From Sarocladium kiliense (taxonomy: Eukaryota > Ascomycota > Sordariomycetes > Hypocreales > Sarocladiaceae), in NCBI GenBank assembly GCA_030734395.1, contig JAUZTG010000002.1:107320-171319 (forward strand): a stretch of DNA of 64,000 nucleotides. The letters are read 5' to 3'. This document shows positions 22,694 to 34,019 of this stretch, piece after piece. A program made the position numbers and the translations under genes. Every line of letters begins with the position of its first letter. The first letter of the stretch is position 1. A model generated the notes under the pieces. That model did not search any database. It was not told the origin of the DNA and worked only from the letters and a program-made list of their open reading frames with translations.

Positions 22694-22984
22694 AATGTTG
22701 ATCAAGGTAATTCGAGCAGGTAGGGAAAGAATGTAAGAAACACCACGAGAGCAGATCTCCAACGTTTTGAGTAGTCGAAAAGACGATATGTGATGATTGT
22801 TGTTTCAAAGAAGCAGAAGAGCTCAGGAGGTGATGGCAGCTAATTACAGAACCACTAGAGTCGACGGCGGACAGGCAGAGTACTTATAGCACTGGAGGTT
22901 GATAGAAGAATCGCGACAAAGCGGACACCGAATGACCATTGGACAATGGAACGCCTTGACACGTCAGCAGCAGTTACTATGATC

Positions 22985-23445
22985 AATTGGCAAGATCTGG
23001 AGTACCGTGTGCGAGCTGAGAAATCAACGTCAAGCACACCGGAGTGAGACATGGAGGTGATCCGGGACATGGTTGAAGTGAACGGTATGGTTGGCCGAGT
23101 TCCCCGTGAGGCTGAGGTACTTTGTACTTCACCTAATCGAGTTAAAATTGTTCTCGGTGCGTCTGAGATGCATGCTGTGGCACTATATGCAAGTGCAGCC
23201 TTGGCCCCGTGGTGCAAGACCGCGGTCAGCGATGGTCACTCACCAACAACATCGAACAGGGATGAGCATTTCAGTCTAGTCTGGCCTCAAACCTCTTTGA
23301 GGAAGCACATACGTGCTTATCTCTCTCCCATCATCCAACCTCAGAAGACGCTTAGGTCTCCTCCCATGCGGCCGGGGCCCTCACGGGTTGCAACATCGGT
23401 GTGAAGTAGTCAGCGCTGTGATGAAATGTTACCGGCTCACCCCTT
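22985..23445 (+). repeat. degenerate repeat, copy A
   Basis: It shares blocks with copy B about 605-635 bases downstream: AACGGTATGGTTGGCCGAGT at 23081-23100 and AGACGCTTAGGTCTCCTC near 23343. The copies differ by many transitions. Confidence 0.7.
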
Positions 23446-23574
23446 TCGCAGCGAGCTCATCTCAATATGTGTCCTATCAACCGGATCATCAATGGGTAGC
23501 TATTACACCAAATTCTGTCCTGTCCACCCAGTTGCGAGCTTGAAAGATTGCGTCCAGCTCAAGAGATCGTTGTG

Positions 23575-24060
23575 TACTGTCAGCTACAGTGACGATCACA
23601 AACTGTCAAGAACCAGATTGCTGAGACGCCGCTGTCATGCATACCAGAGAAAGGCATGGGGTTGATCAGGGATACGGTACAAGTTAACGGTATGGTTGGC
23701 CGAGTTCCTCGTGAAGCTGAGGTACGTCGCAATTCAGGGTGATAGTTTTGCTTGCATCGCGTAAATGTGCATCGTATCACGCGATGCATGTCATGGCTGT
23801 ACAGCCACTGTAGCCTTGGCCTCTGATGCCAGGCCACGACCGGCAGTGCTAGTCCCCAACATCGAACTGGGATGAACTTCCCAATTGAGACAGAAAAGCA
23901 TGTTAGTCGCGAGTGATTGAGCTGGTCTCCATCGCGAGAAGCCACACACATAACTTCTCGTCAGTCATGCCCCAGGAGACGCTTAGGTCTCCTCTGATGC
24001 GGCCATTGCCTTCAGGGGTTGCAATATGCCTGCAAGGGGGGGAAGGTAGCGATCATGTTG
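23575..24060 (+). repeat. degenerate repeat, copy B
   Basis: It has the same block order as copy A: AACGGTATGGTTGGCCGAGT at 23686-23705, CCCAACATCGAACTGGGATG, then the AGACGCTTAGGTCTCCTC block near 23978. Confidence 0.7.
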
Positions 24061-24599
24061 CAGGCTCAGCTTATCGCAGGTGAGCTGACTTAAACATATC
24101 TGCCATGATTCTGATGGTGCTTATATGATGGAAAAACAAAGTGACGACGTCGGCGCCTTTCAACATTCACCTTCTAATAGCCTATAATTTCGGCCTTGCC
24201 TGGTCTTAAGGCCACGCAGATCGTCTCTCGAACGAACATAGACCATGTCAGCCGACTCGGGGCGCGAGGCTGTTTTGTCCGGCTGAGTGTTATGCTGTAT
24301 ACGTGATTGGACCGGTGTCATCAGCTCTCCAGTCCCCGAGACCCCTGAAGCTGAGGTACACCACTGTTTCCTCGTGAATCAGCCATGACCGGTACCAGCT
24401 CCTGGTAATGTATAGAGAATGGGAGAACAGTGCAACGCTATGCCATCTCCGTCTCCTCCATCAACGAGCCAAGGTTGAGAGATCAACAACACTAATGAGA
24501 AGGCCGCTCTTGAACCGACCAGGTATTGTATACATGCATTAACTACTGCAAGCGGCGTGCAGCCGCGTTCCCTGCTCCGCTGGGCCATCGCGTTAATAG

Positions 24600-24725
24600 T
24601 GATGCACATAAACTTCGTGGGGAAGTCGGCCAACGATACCGTTCACGTCAACCCTGTCCGGGGTCATCCCCATGTCTCAGTCTGGTGTGCTTGATATTGA
24701 CTTCTCAGCTCGCATGCAGTACTCC
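24600..24725 (-). repeat. degenerate repeat, inverted partial copy C
   Basis: Read on the minus strand it gives GAGACATGGGGATGACCCCG and then GTGAACGGTATCGTTGGCCG, matching copy A at 23047-23100. A further fragment (CCTGAAGCTGAGGTAC) lies near 24345. Confidence 0.6.
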
Positions 24726-25189
24726 AGATATCGCGGATTGGTGATCATAACTCTTGCTGACGTGTCACGGCGTTACTTGTCAATGGCCTTTCGATGTCGA
24801 CTTGGCTGCGATGCTTTTCAAGCTCATGCCGTACAAGTACGATGATGTGACTTGCAATCGAGTTACTAGATTATATCCAGGCAGATGGCGCAGTTTGGCT
24901 GCCCCAAATTCTAAGTCATTGGGCCATATCGACAACCATGACGGATACGGCATTGATGCTGCATTCGTCCACGGACCCTCTACCATTAGGGGCACATACT
25001 GGTCGGTGTTTTAGGTGTTTACATGCTCTATACACGTGTAAGCCATCGCGTCTGGCTTCGAAGTACGACATCATTTCTCGCTTTAACCCTTAGGAGAGAC
25101 AGATGGCTTCATGCATCCAGCTCTGATCTGCAGACGCAGAGCTATTCCTGCAAGGGCACAGAGCTGATTCCATGAACGGCTTCGTGCTC

Positions 25190-25476
25190 GACTGAATATG
25201 GAACTGTCTGGTCCCGAATCAGAGACTGAATATGGAACTTGTCTAGTCCCAAATCAGAGACTGAATATGCAACTGTCTAGTCCCGAATCAGAGACTGAAT
25301 ATGCAACTGTCTGGTCCCAAATCAGAGACTGAATATACAACTGTCTGGTCCCAAATCAGAGACTGAATATGCAACTGTCTGGTCCCAAATCAGAGACTGA
25401 GTATGCAACTGTCTGGTCCCAAATCAGAGACTGGATATGCAACTGTCTAGTCCCAAATCAGAGACTGAGTATGCAA
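25190..25476 (+). repeat. 34-bp minisatellite, eight copies plus a partial
   Basis: The unit begins GACTGAATATG and continues CAACTGTCTGGTCCCAAATC then AGA. Eight head-to-tail copies, one with a single-base insertion, are followed by 14 bases of a ninth. Copies differ at a few positions (A/G, G/C, T/C), so the array is not brand new. It lies about 190 bases upstream of the gene at 25664. Confidence 0.95.
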
Positions 25477-25663
25477 GTGACAGTCTCGGATTAGGAACTG
25501 AGTGGTGCAGTCAGGGCCAGTGGCCAGTCCCCCCATGACAAGCAGACGGTCGTGAATATCTGGGGAACGCGTTTGTTGCAATCACGTGGGATATTCCTGA
25601 CATGCGCACATACTGCGGGGATTTCCTGAACATCATCACTTTGTGCTTCACAGGGCCACCAAA

Positions 25664-26427
25664 ATGGATTTGGAGGTCGCCGAAGCGGCAACGACACAAT
25701 TATACAACAATGGCTTTTGCATGATAAAGGACCCCCGAATAGGGTCAAGTATTGAAAAGATGAAAGCGAATGAGTTGTCATTTAAGTTCTCTGAGGAAGC
25801 TGGATTTGATTTCTGGCACGAAAATGTTAAACAAAACTTGGTCAGTGTCCGCACTATTCTGCCCTTCAAAATCTAACGGGAATAGGTTTACGAAGGCATT
25901 TTGCGGAAGGTCGAATCGGATGTGGGATCACAATACATTCTCGCGTATTGCGGAACACTAGCTCCCGACCCGGGTCATATCTGCACTCTCAGAAACGGAG
26001 GAAATGATCTCGGCATCCTGATCGTCCAGCTCTGGCCGAAGGGTTCTAGTGCAGCGTTCTACTCTGGCTCGCACACGGTCGATGTTCCCCGAGTTCGAGC
26101 GGCAAACAAGACATGGGAAGTTGCGTTGGGACAACTGGAGGGCAAGGGATGCGACGCCAAACATCTCCAAGATTCATTTCAGGAGGGGGGATTGTAAGTA
26201 TCTATTCCTGTGTGCGGGCTCTCTCTAACGTTTGCAGTGTTATATTTGATGCTAGGATCGCGTTTGAGCGCAAAGTTCAGCGATGCTACTACTATACTTA
26301 TATACGAGTCGATCTACTCGAGGAATGGCGAGCTCGAACGGCCGTATTTGGTTTACGGCCACCGACATCTCAAAATTTTGACCAAGTAGAGAAGTTGGGT
26401 GTATACGTTGTGCGAGATGGAGGTTGA
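25664..26427 (+). CDS. PhyH-like (2OG dioxygenase fold) hypothetical protein, 224 aa
   Basis: Exons 25664-25840, 25886-26193 and 26238-26427 join in frame. The introns are 45 and 44 bases (GTCAGT...ATAG; GTAAGT...GCAG with branch TCTAAC). An N-terminal helix is followed by a beta-rich core with YILAYCGTLAPDPG, DLGILIVQLWPKGSSAAFYSGSH and GGFVIFDARIAFE. The order of a strand with a late 'GSH' and a 'FDAR' strand resembles phytanoyl-CoA dioxygenase-like proteins. I cannot point to a complete HxD...H iron triad, so activity is uncertain. It is convergent with the C2H2 gene ending at 26472, only 44 bases apart. Confidence 0.75.
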
Positions 26428-26471
26428 GACGCATCCACCGATTGTTATATTAGTTGTTGGCGGCATTGGTA

Positions 26472-27715
26472 TTACATCCCAACGTTGTTGTCGGAAAGTA
26501 CTCTGTTATTATCACTGTTGTCCGTTGCAAAGAAATCTCCCATGCCGTTATGAGACAGATACTGTGGCCTGTTTTCCACGACGAAGAAATCCCCCATCTC
26601 GCCGTCATAGGCCCTATATGCCGTGTTACTTCCTGCCCAGAAGTCTCCGATATAGCCGTCAGCTACGTTATTCATGGAGAAGGCCCCGATGTTGTCCCTT
26701 GGGACATGGGCTGGTTTATTGTCCGCGACGAAGAAGTCCCCGATATCGTCGTGGAAGTGGCAAGCCGTGTTATCCACTGAGGAGTCCCCGATTCTGTTAT
26801 CGCTAAGGAGATGGGCTGGTTTGCTATCCGCGAAGAAGAAGCCCTCAATATTGTCGTCTTGGGGTTGACAGCTTAAGAGGCCAGGACTGGATGTAGCAAT
26901 GTCGGGTCCGGGCGCACCTGGTGCACCTCCAGAGCTATGTCTAAGTTTCCGTCTCTTACGGCGCAGCTTAGGATCGCGGTGCTCTTCTGTCTCGCCACCC
27001 CTCCCATTATTGCATCGATCGACAGCGTGATTAAACTCGCGATTGGATTTTTGACGAGCCATCCTCTTGCGATATCGAAGTTGAGCACTGTCGCCGCATT
27101 GGTGGCGTGCAAAAGTGTCGCTGAAACGAAAGCTTTCAGAACAGTCGGGGCAAATTTCGAAGATTTCAACATCTATTGAGCTTAGCAACCTTCAGCATCT
27201 GTTAGGTCAACACTCACGTTGTTGGAAATGTCTTTTCAGGTTAGATGAGTCGGCGCAGGTTTGTTGACAGTTCTTCCAGGGGCATTCACTGTCACCAGCG
27301 CGAGCATATTCGGCTCCAGGGAGCTGAATATGCAATCGACTTCGCATCAACTTCGATAAACAAAGTAGCTCATGAGACTACGAGTATTAGCGGAGAAGGC
27401 CCTCGGAGGTTACACTAACTCTGTAAAACTCAATATGTCGTTCTAGATCCTCATTCGCCTTAAAGGTTCGTCTGCATTCGTGGCAAAACGGCGCGCCAGG
27501 CTGGTGGGTTGTCGTGACTTGATCGAGACCATGCTTCCGGCATCGAAAATACTCCTGCTCGTACTGCTGCGCTTGGGTCTACCCCAGGAGCCATCAGAGT
27601 GGTGCTCAATAACAGGCTATTTTACTCAACTGACTTGGAAATAACCAAGGTGGGCATCCAGGGCCTGGCCGCTTTCGAAGGGGAACCGACATGTCTGACA
27701 GGTAGCAAGTGCCAT
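26472..27715 (-). CDS. C2H2 zinc-finger protein with acidic repeat tail, 366 aa
   Basis: Exons 27715-27635, 27578-27420, 27377-27218 and 27172-26472 join in frame through introns of 56, 42 and 45 bases. Successive fingers or partial fingers are CQTCRFPFESGQALDAH, CHECRRTFKANEDLERH, a canonical CPWKNC...LKRHFQQH, and CPDCSESFRFSDTFARHQC. Introns fall inside or right at the histidine ends of fingers. A basic region (DPKLRRKRRKLRH) follows. The last 130 residues are about seven degenerate units of roughly 18 residues around I/MGDFFVADNKPAH. A DNA-binding regulator with an acidic repeat tail that may act as an activation or interaction domain is the simplest reading (inference). Confidence 0.85.
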
Positions 27716-27942
27716 GTTGATGATGATGATGCAAGGACGAAATTGGGTGGGTACCTGGCCTGACAGATGGCAATTCGCGGGTAAATCCGGGTTAACCCGT
27801 AATTAACCGCCGCCATGAGGTAATCGAAAAGTCTCCAGTAATTGCAGACTCCACTTGGAGGGAGGGGCACCACTGAGAGTCATAAAAGGTCCCAGAGGGC
27901 GACCCAAACTTGTTGGTTACGATTCTTCCCAAAACCCTCGCG

Positions 27943-28047
27943 ATGCCTAAATGCGAAACATGCGGCGGGAATGGCATGGAGGGCAGTGGACTTTGCTCGG
28001 CATGCAATGGGACCGGGAAAGCCGACGGACTCTCGATCTTCCATGAG
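27943..28047 (+). CDS. CxxCxGxG mini zinc protein, first exon
   Basis: From ATG 27943 the frame gives MPKCETCGGNGMEGSGLC and CSACNGTGKADG, i.e. two CxxCxGxG repeats like one half of a DnaJ-type zinc centre. A donor GTAAGC follows GAG at about 28048. The next exon could not be fixed; without splicing the frame runs to 28119. The repeat pair suggests a small zinc-binding or thiol protein. Function unknown. Confidence 0.45.
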
Positions 28048-28119
28048 GTAAGCCAGCTTTCAATCGACTTGCCGCCAATTAATCCATGCCTAGACACTCA
28101 ACCCTGCTGTCGGCCATGA

Positions 28120-29051
28120 CCATATTAAGGCCAACTGCCCAGGACGTCGGGCTAATACTTGGGGACTGCAAAGAGCAGATTGTTACGACTTCATCACGGC
28201 ATTAAGCGAAAAGAATATTGGGGAACATGATATTGGGACTTGTGGCCAAACAGTCTGAGAGGATTTTAGGACTGCATGGATCAAATGCACAGGGTCGTCA
28301 CATGTTTCAAGCCGCTCGATGTGCGGAATTTGGGGAATGCACATATTGGCGACAGCTGGAGCGCGCTCTTTGGTATTCATCATTGAAAGTATTTTGGTGT
28401 TTGGGCTCCGTCATCGCGCCTCGCGAGGCTACCATGGTCTGGCTTCATCTTTGACTCCAGCTTCCGCGTGGTATGGATTTTTTTCCCGATCTTTATAACC
28501 CATGGCGCAGCTGCGTCCATCCGGCAATGTTGAATTGATGCAGGGTAGCTTCCTGACTCTACCCAGGCAGTTCTCTTCTGGCGTGAAACTGATACCCAGC
28601 ATCCAGAGAGTAGATCACGTGATAGTCAACCATTGTGGAATGGAATATATGCCTGAGGCAACACCGGACTACCACGTGATGCTGGATGATGCCAGAACAC
28701 CATAAGCTTCCACTTTGTTCGACAGTGTATCATTTCACAACATCTGCTCGCGAATGACTTACCATGTGCATATATACAACCGCAAATATTGTGCACGACG
28801 AGTGCCAAAGAAACCCGAAGCACCGAATCGTAAAGCGTCTTTATAAGCGGTGTAAAGACCGGCCTAAGCCCGGTCCACGTTGTCAAGACCCAACCCTCGA
28901 TCAATCCCTTGGCGTCCACTTTGATTCTCACCGCCGAGGACCTTGCAGGATTTGTCGAGACTCAGGTGCCTCGGTAGGCGGTCAAATATACGAGGATGTG
29001 AGTTAGATCGACGGCTATATCTGCTCTGCCCAAACTGACGACGAGGATAGC
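28120..29051. other. mostly intergenic; one weak short frame
   Basis: The only frame with a true ATG worth noting is 28502-28705 (67 residues, MAQLRPSGNVELMQG...), which contains VIVNHCGMEYMPEATPDY; it might be part of a small conserved protein, but one short exon is not enough to call. The rest holds nothing I can support. Confidence 0.35.
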
Positions 29052-29930
29052 ATGACCTCCATGGCTAGACAACGTCCTCCCCGCAGCCGTGGTCCGCCGT
29101 TGCCAATCGACTTCGAGGCCCTTGATTTTCTTGCTCACGGTACCTCAGGTGCTGTCTACGGCATTGATAAGGATTGGGTCCTGAAGGAGTACTGGGAACT
29201 TGACCACGGCGCTATCGAGCGACGCGCCTTGACTCGTCTCGGATCGCACCCCAACATCATCGGATACTTTGGCGAAATAGACTCAAAGTACATTATTCTC
29301 GAACGCGGTGAACCTTTCCTGTCCCTGACCCAACGTGGCTATATTCCGGTCGAAAAGAAGTTGGCGTGGATAAGAGATCTTGCAGAAGGATTGTGGCACA
29401 TTCACCAGCTTGGCATTATTCATGCTGATGTTGGATGTGAGAACGTGGTGATCATCGACGACCAGTTGAAGATTATTGACTTTGAGGGTTGCAGTATTGA
29501 TGGAAGTGAAGCAAATGCCGGCTATAAATGGTATAATCGAAAGGGTTCATCTGTTGACTTGCAGAGTGATATCTTTGCATACGGCTGCGCCACCTATCAA
29601 ATTTTGACTGGACGACCAACTCTTCATGAGTTAGCTGAGTCCGACGACCGAAGCAACCTCGCGCGGCGTTTGTATGCTGAACACAGATTCCCGGATGTTC
29701 AGGGCTTGCCTTTGAGTGATTTGATACTACGGTGTTGGTCTGGCCAGTTCAAATCGATGAAGGAGGTCGTTGCAACGCTTAATCCAGCGTCGGCCTGGCG
29801 ATTTAACGTCGCCAAGCTCTCTACCAACATTTGGAACTGGATCTTTGGTGGTCTCAAATCGGTAATCAATCGCACACTTCGCCTGTGGCCTGACATTGGG
29901 TGGTGCGCGCTGTGGCGAACCGGGACATGA
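29052..29930 (+). CDS. protein kinase with variant catalytic loop, 292 aa
   Basis: Intact single exon. The kinase fold is clear: glycine loop AHGTSGAVYG (28-37), VLKEY with Lys45, and a hinge ILERGEPFLSL. The catalytic loop is HADVGCENVVI (His124, Asp126, Asn131), DFG is replaced by DFEG (Asp143), and a C-lobe QSDIFAYGCATYQILTG follows. Catalytic Asp and both metal ligands are present, but the usual lysine of HRDxKxxN is glycine. This HAD/DFE pattern is seen in a fungal family related to Ser/Thr kinases. The C-terminal 40 residues are unusually aromatic/hydrophobic. Function unknown; it may still bind ATP. Confidence 0.85.
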   Translation: MTSMARQRPPRSRGPPLPIDFEALDFLAHGTSGAVYGIDKDWVLKEYWELDHGAIERRALTRLGSHPNIIGYFGEIDSKYIILERGEPFLSLTQRGYIPVEKKLAWIRDLAEGLWHIHQLGIIHADVGCENVVIIDDQLKIIDFEGCSIDGSEANAGYKWYNRKGSSVDLQSDIFAYGCATYQILTGRPTLHELAESDDRSNLARRLYAEHRFPDVQGLPLSDLILRCWSGQFKSMKEVVATLNPASAWRFNVAKLSTNIWNWIFGGLKSVINRTLRLWPDIGWCALWRTGT

Positions 29931-32810
29931 TGGAATGGATGGACGGCCACTTTCCGCTGGCATGGGTTCATCAAGGAATAGATCCGGAGATGTACGTTTC
30001 TTCATCATAGTTATACCGGTACTTGTATAATACTAGTTACTTGCCCGACGTAAGTCTTGCTGTCAGATCGATAGCATGGGAGCAAACGACGAGAAAAAAT
30101 AGTCTCACCAGCAGGGCTGGAGCCGTCGCAGCAAGATCGTTGACATCAATGCAGAACCTGAGGCCAACGGAATCATAGACACTTTCCCCCAATCGGTGAA
30201 ATGTTTGGAGAGTGGCGAGAAACAACAGGGCCGTTGAAATGCCCAGCGTGCAGTGGCAGCAGGGGCTCCCAGTACGAACCTGCATCACTACAAGAGGAAT
30301 TCTACAGCAAATCGAAGGAAAGTGCTAGAGCAGTACCAGTGACTTTGGGGCTGTTTGACAGGACTTCTCAAGTATCCTGCTAACAGCCTCAATATCGAAG
30401 ATGCTTTTGAGCCCCTGGCTAACAGAACAGCCGTCAGGCTCATGGTGCATTGCTTGGGACTTGCTCTGCTGTAGGTCGTGCACCTGATTTAGGGGCAGCC
30501 TGGGATGTAGGAACTGAAGGAGGCAGAATTTCAGGTTGTGGATCCCGTGTCCACCTTTATCTCATTTCGAGTAATCGATAAGTCGTGAAGAATCGCTTAA
30601 GTATACTTCCTAATCAAGGTTCCGATTGGATTGATATCGATGTCAAACGTGAAGAAACAAGACCTGAACCGCCACTAAACCACAAATGCTGTCTCTGTGC
30701 AAGCTGTGAGTCCCAGCAGCAATGCTCTCATCGGTGCGTGTCACGAGGATGCGAGAAATCGCAAATGTGATCGATCGGATCAAAGATTAGATGGCCGACT
30801 AGTCAGTCTATCATATCTCCAAGCGATTAGCAGGAGAGACATAGGAAGCTACGGTGTGGAGACCTCGTTCACAGAGCTGGGGGAGGGGGGGGGGGCATTG
30901 ATGTGAGTGGTGTGTCAGGTTCAGCTAGCCAAACAAGTCGAAATCGAAACATTTGACATCAACGCCTGGCCGCAATGACCTCAATACAATCTAAACAACC
31001 CAGACAACAATGCTACTCTAGTCTCCATCTCCAGGTATGAAGTTCCAGCTTTGCCGCTGTAAGGCCTATTTACGGCGAATGGATCATCCTCTGCTGGGTT
31101 GTGGTCTCGAGGGATCCGGATTGATCGCCTTTCACAAGAAGCCTATGTCATTGCTGCCTGTGGCGTATTGGAACAGGGCGACTGTGAAGGAAGGATTGAT
31201 ACGGTCATGGTCGGAAATACCGGTGGTAGTCGCTAAGTGAAGACGAGAAGATGGAGAGGACGACAGTCGAGCCGGTGCCGGGCCAGGTACTTGTACATAC
31301 GCCGGCAGCCCCTTTTCCCCCTCTTCCGGCCACAGTCATGGTAGCATCACATGAGTGCCGTCAGCGCGCAGAAAGGAGGGTACCGGCAAGAAAGTTGTCG
31401 AGTCCTTGACGTGTAGTTGCAAGGGGTGATCTCGTAGTTTCCAGCTCGCCACAGGCCATCCAACCAACCGTCACCCAGCTCTCTCAGGTCGTCCTGGGCC
31501 AAATCGTATTGGCATCTTGCTGGCCGACCGCCACTCCACGCGTGTGACCGTCTGAGCGATCAGCCAGGCAGATTCACCAATCAAGCCTCTTCTCCCACGT
31601 CCAGGCTGCGGCCGCAAGCATTAGGGAGATTGATCGTATCGCGGCCATCCATCATCTACAGCTAGTGATGTGATGTATCTCTTACTGATCATGCCGGACG
31701 TCAAAATGCCATCCAGACACCGTCAGTGGCTCGTTTCTGATCCCTAATTGCTTTCCGTCGCTATTCAGCGGTTCCTGAGGCATATCTTCGATGCGTCCCG
31801 AGGTGGGTCAAGCTGAGGCTGGGAAGTTGTGCGTGTTTGTTGTCGTGGGCCGCCTTGTCGCGTTGGTGAGAACAGAATCGAGGGAAATCAGTTGGGGCGT
31901 ACAGGCTGCGAGACAGTGTTTTGAATACGAGAATCCCTCCGGCAGCCCTTGTAGATTGCCCAGGATGACTCTTACTCAATGAAGCGCGCGTCACGGGAGG
32001 CAATAACTTTTGCAATTGCTGGTCCGAGGAGTCACAGACCGCATGTAATTGGTCATGACCGCCTTTTCGGTGCCACTGAAAGAAATTCTCGGTGCATCTG
32101 GGCTGAACAGCTTAGAGCCGACTAGGCTGGGTTTGAACTGAACATTGGCCCAACATGCGACCTTGTGGCTCTGAAGCCCCGGTCTTGCACGGAACGAACC
32201 TGAAGATCATCGTGGTGAAGCCTCACGGCCTCCCCTGTCTCAGGGTGCTGTTGCTGGAGTCAGCACATCAGAATGGATGTGGGCCGAACAGGGTTCACCA
32301 GCCGGGGTTCACACTCGTGCATCCGACGCGGCGAGGACCACCTGCCGGCAGGAAAGGGTGGCGGGGTGTGAATATCCACGCCCCTTATGCATGGAAGTAA
32401 TGGCATCGCGCAGCACGCTCAGCATCTCTGAAATGTTTGTCGTGACGCACCGAGAGAAGTACTCGGCCGGTGCTTATGGGCGACGTAAGGTTTTCAGTGA
32501 GCCAGAAAGTACCTCGGTGCCAAGACCGGAATTGTGCACACCCCATGCACAAGAGGGCCGGGGTATGACCATCTCCCTCGCGAACAGTGAGGCGGTGCTG
32601 TACCTGCAAAGGCAGAATGGTTGAAGGCAACATTTCGCCCGCCGTCGGCTGCTGTCGTCTCGTCCCTCCCTCCCAACCTCTTGAACTCTTCAATCCCCGC
32701 TCTCGGAAGTTGGTGCCCCAACGAAGCTGGACTGGTTCAGAGACCGGATTACAACTGAACGAGGGAACGACAGCCAGGCATTCCAGTCCGACTCCAGCAG
32801 CGGATCTCAA
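29931..32810. other. 2.9-kb stretch with no supported gene
   Basis: Only short frames with no domains or splice logic. A G-run (about 30885-30895) and a CT-rich patch near 31310 are the only compositional features. A plus frame at 32587-32880 overlaps the upstream region of the zinc-finger gene and shows nothing recognisable. Confidence 0.5.
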
Positions 32811-33625
32811 ATGGGTCCCAGAAAGTGTGGTTCCGTCCCTTGGCTCTGCGAACAAGCTTCTAACTACAGGACAGAACCTCGGAGCCACGGTTCAATTGCA
32901 AGTGGGAGGGTTGCGTGTATTCGAGCAATCGGAGGGACCACTTGGATGCTCACACTGCAAAACATACAGGAGAGGCTCTTCACCAATGCTCAGTCTGCAA
33001 CAAATTTTTCTCAAACGTGAGTGAAATACCCGGTTCATTGCTAACTGCACTCTAAACCTTGAAAAGCGGTCGAATCTGAAGCGTCATCGCAAGGAGTCAT
33101 GTCCAAGGTAAGTTGGCCATTCCCCGGCCTTTGCATACAACACTCTGACTGCAAGATAGAGCTCCAATTTCAAAGATTGCATGCAAGATATGCAGGAAGC
33201 CGTTCGTCCCAAGTGGCATGGGGCTTCACCTGAGGCAACACACGGACGAGAAGCCCTTCCAGTGCCTCAACTGCGGCAAAGGCTTTGCACGGGCAAGTAA
33301 AATGCCCAACTTCTTACTTACCTGGATCCTAATGCGCAAGTAGAGTACGGATCGCAACCGTCATAGCAAGGGGCCATGTCCACAGAAAGATGCCCGATAT
33401 CGCAATGTAATTACGGCAGCACACGACCGACCAGTGACGACAGCAGCATCGTACTATCACAATCCATCGACGGTGGGTACATTCGCGACGCAGCAAGCCT
33501 TCCCACAATATAACATCTCAACAACCACCGCTGATTTCTTGCCGACCGTGGCACACGCCTGGCAAATCCCAACCCGATATTTCGAGGTGAATGGTCAACC
33601 CCTTGTCAATGCGGCAATTTTCTGA
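32811..33625 (+). CDS. C2H2 zinc-finger protein, five exons, 203 aa
   Basis: Exons 32811-32824, 32875-33016, 33067-33107, 33160-33292 and 33344-33625 join in frame; introns are 50-52 bases. Four fingers follow: CKWEGC...HLDAHTAKH, CSVCNKFF...LKRHRKESC, CKICRKPF...LHLRQH and CLNCGKGFAR...RHSKGPC, two ending in Cys instead of His. Introns cut fingers 2 and 4 at the same place, just after the aromatic/Arg position. The fourth intron starts GC rather than GT (33293); using the nearby GT instead gives an early stop. The tail is Tyr/Thr/Ala-rich and disordered. Probably a DNA-binding regulator; targets unknown. Confidence 0.85.
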
Positions 33626-33649
33626 CTGCTGGACAGGACTGAATCGAAA

Positions 33650-34019
33650 TCGACGATCCCTGGCGATTGGCCAGGCTGTACGCGGGGATACGAGTCTTGG
33701 AAAAGCATGATCGCAACGAGAAACATGAAAATAAGACCAGGTTCAGTTGCGATTGTGGCAAGAATTATTTGCGCGTAAGTCAAATACCTAATCCTTCGCT
33801 ACCCGAGTATTAACGAGCAACAAGTTGGACGCGCTCACAAACCATAGCCGGGAATGTCGGCGGCGGCGTGGTGGGATCGATGGTGTCCGAGATCAAAGTG
33901 CGACAACGTTGACGGACTGTCCTAGCCCTTCGAAAGCGAGTGGCTCACGGCGCAGGAAGTGGTCCATCAGGACTCGAAGACAGGGATTGAGCCCAAAATG
34001 TACGTCGAGACCGCATTGA
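33650..34019 (+). CDS. orphan zinc-finger exons downstream of the C2H2 gene
   Basis: A frame containing FSCDCGKNYLR ends at a donor GTAAGT (33775). After a 50-base intron it continues LDALTNHSRECRRRR, completing a C-x-C...H-x4-C finger with the intron at the same position as in the upstream gene, then stops at 34019. It may be the true 3' end of that gene, spliced over its stop. The only good upstream donor, GTGAAT at 33587, joins out of frame, so it may instead be a decayed extra exon or a separate gene. Confidence 0.5.

Noticed and set aside
22855..23217. 120-codon minus frame over repeat copy A
   Set aside because: It lies in a degenerate repeat and its counterpart in copy B is out of register, so it is unlikely to be a gene.
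27330..27350. CTGAATATGCAA resembling the minisatellite unit inside the C2H2 gene
   Set aside because: Only about 12 bases match and no tandem structure is present; it encodes part of a supported exon.
33293..33343. GT donor at 33297 instead of the GC donor
   Set aside because: Using it shifts the frame and gives a stop within eight codons, destroying the fourth zinc finger.
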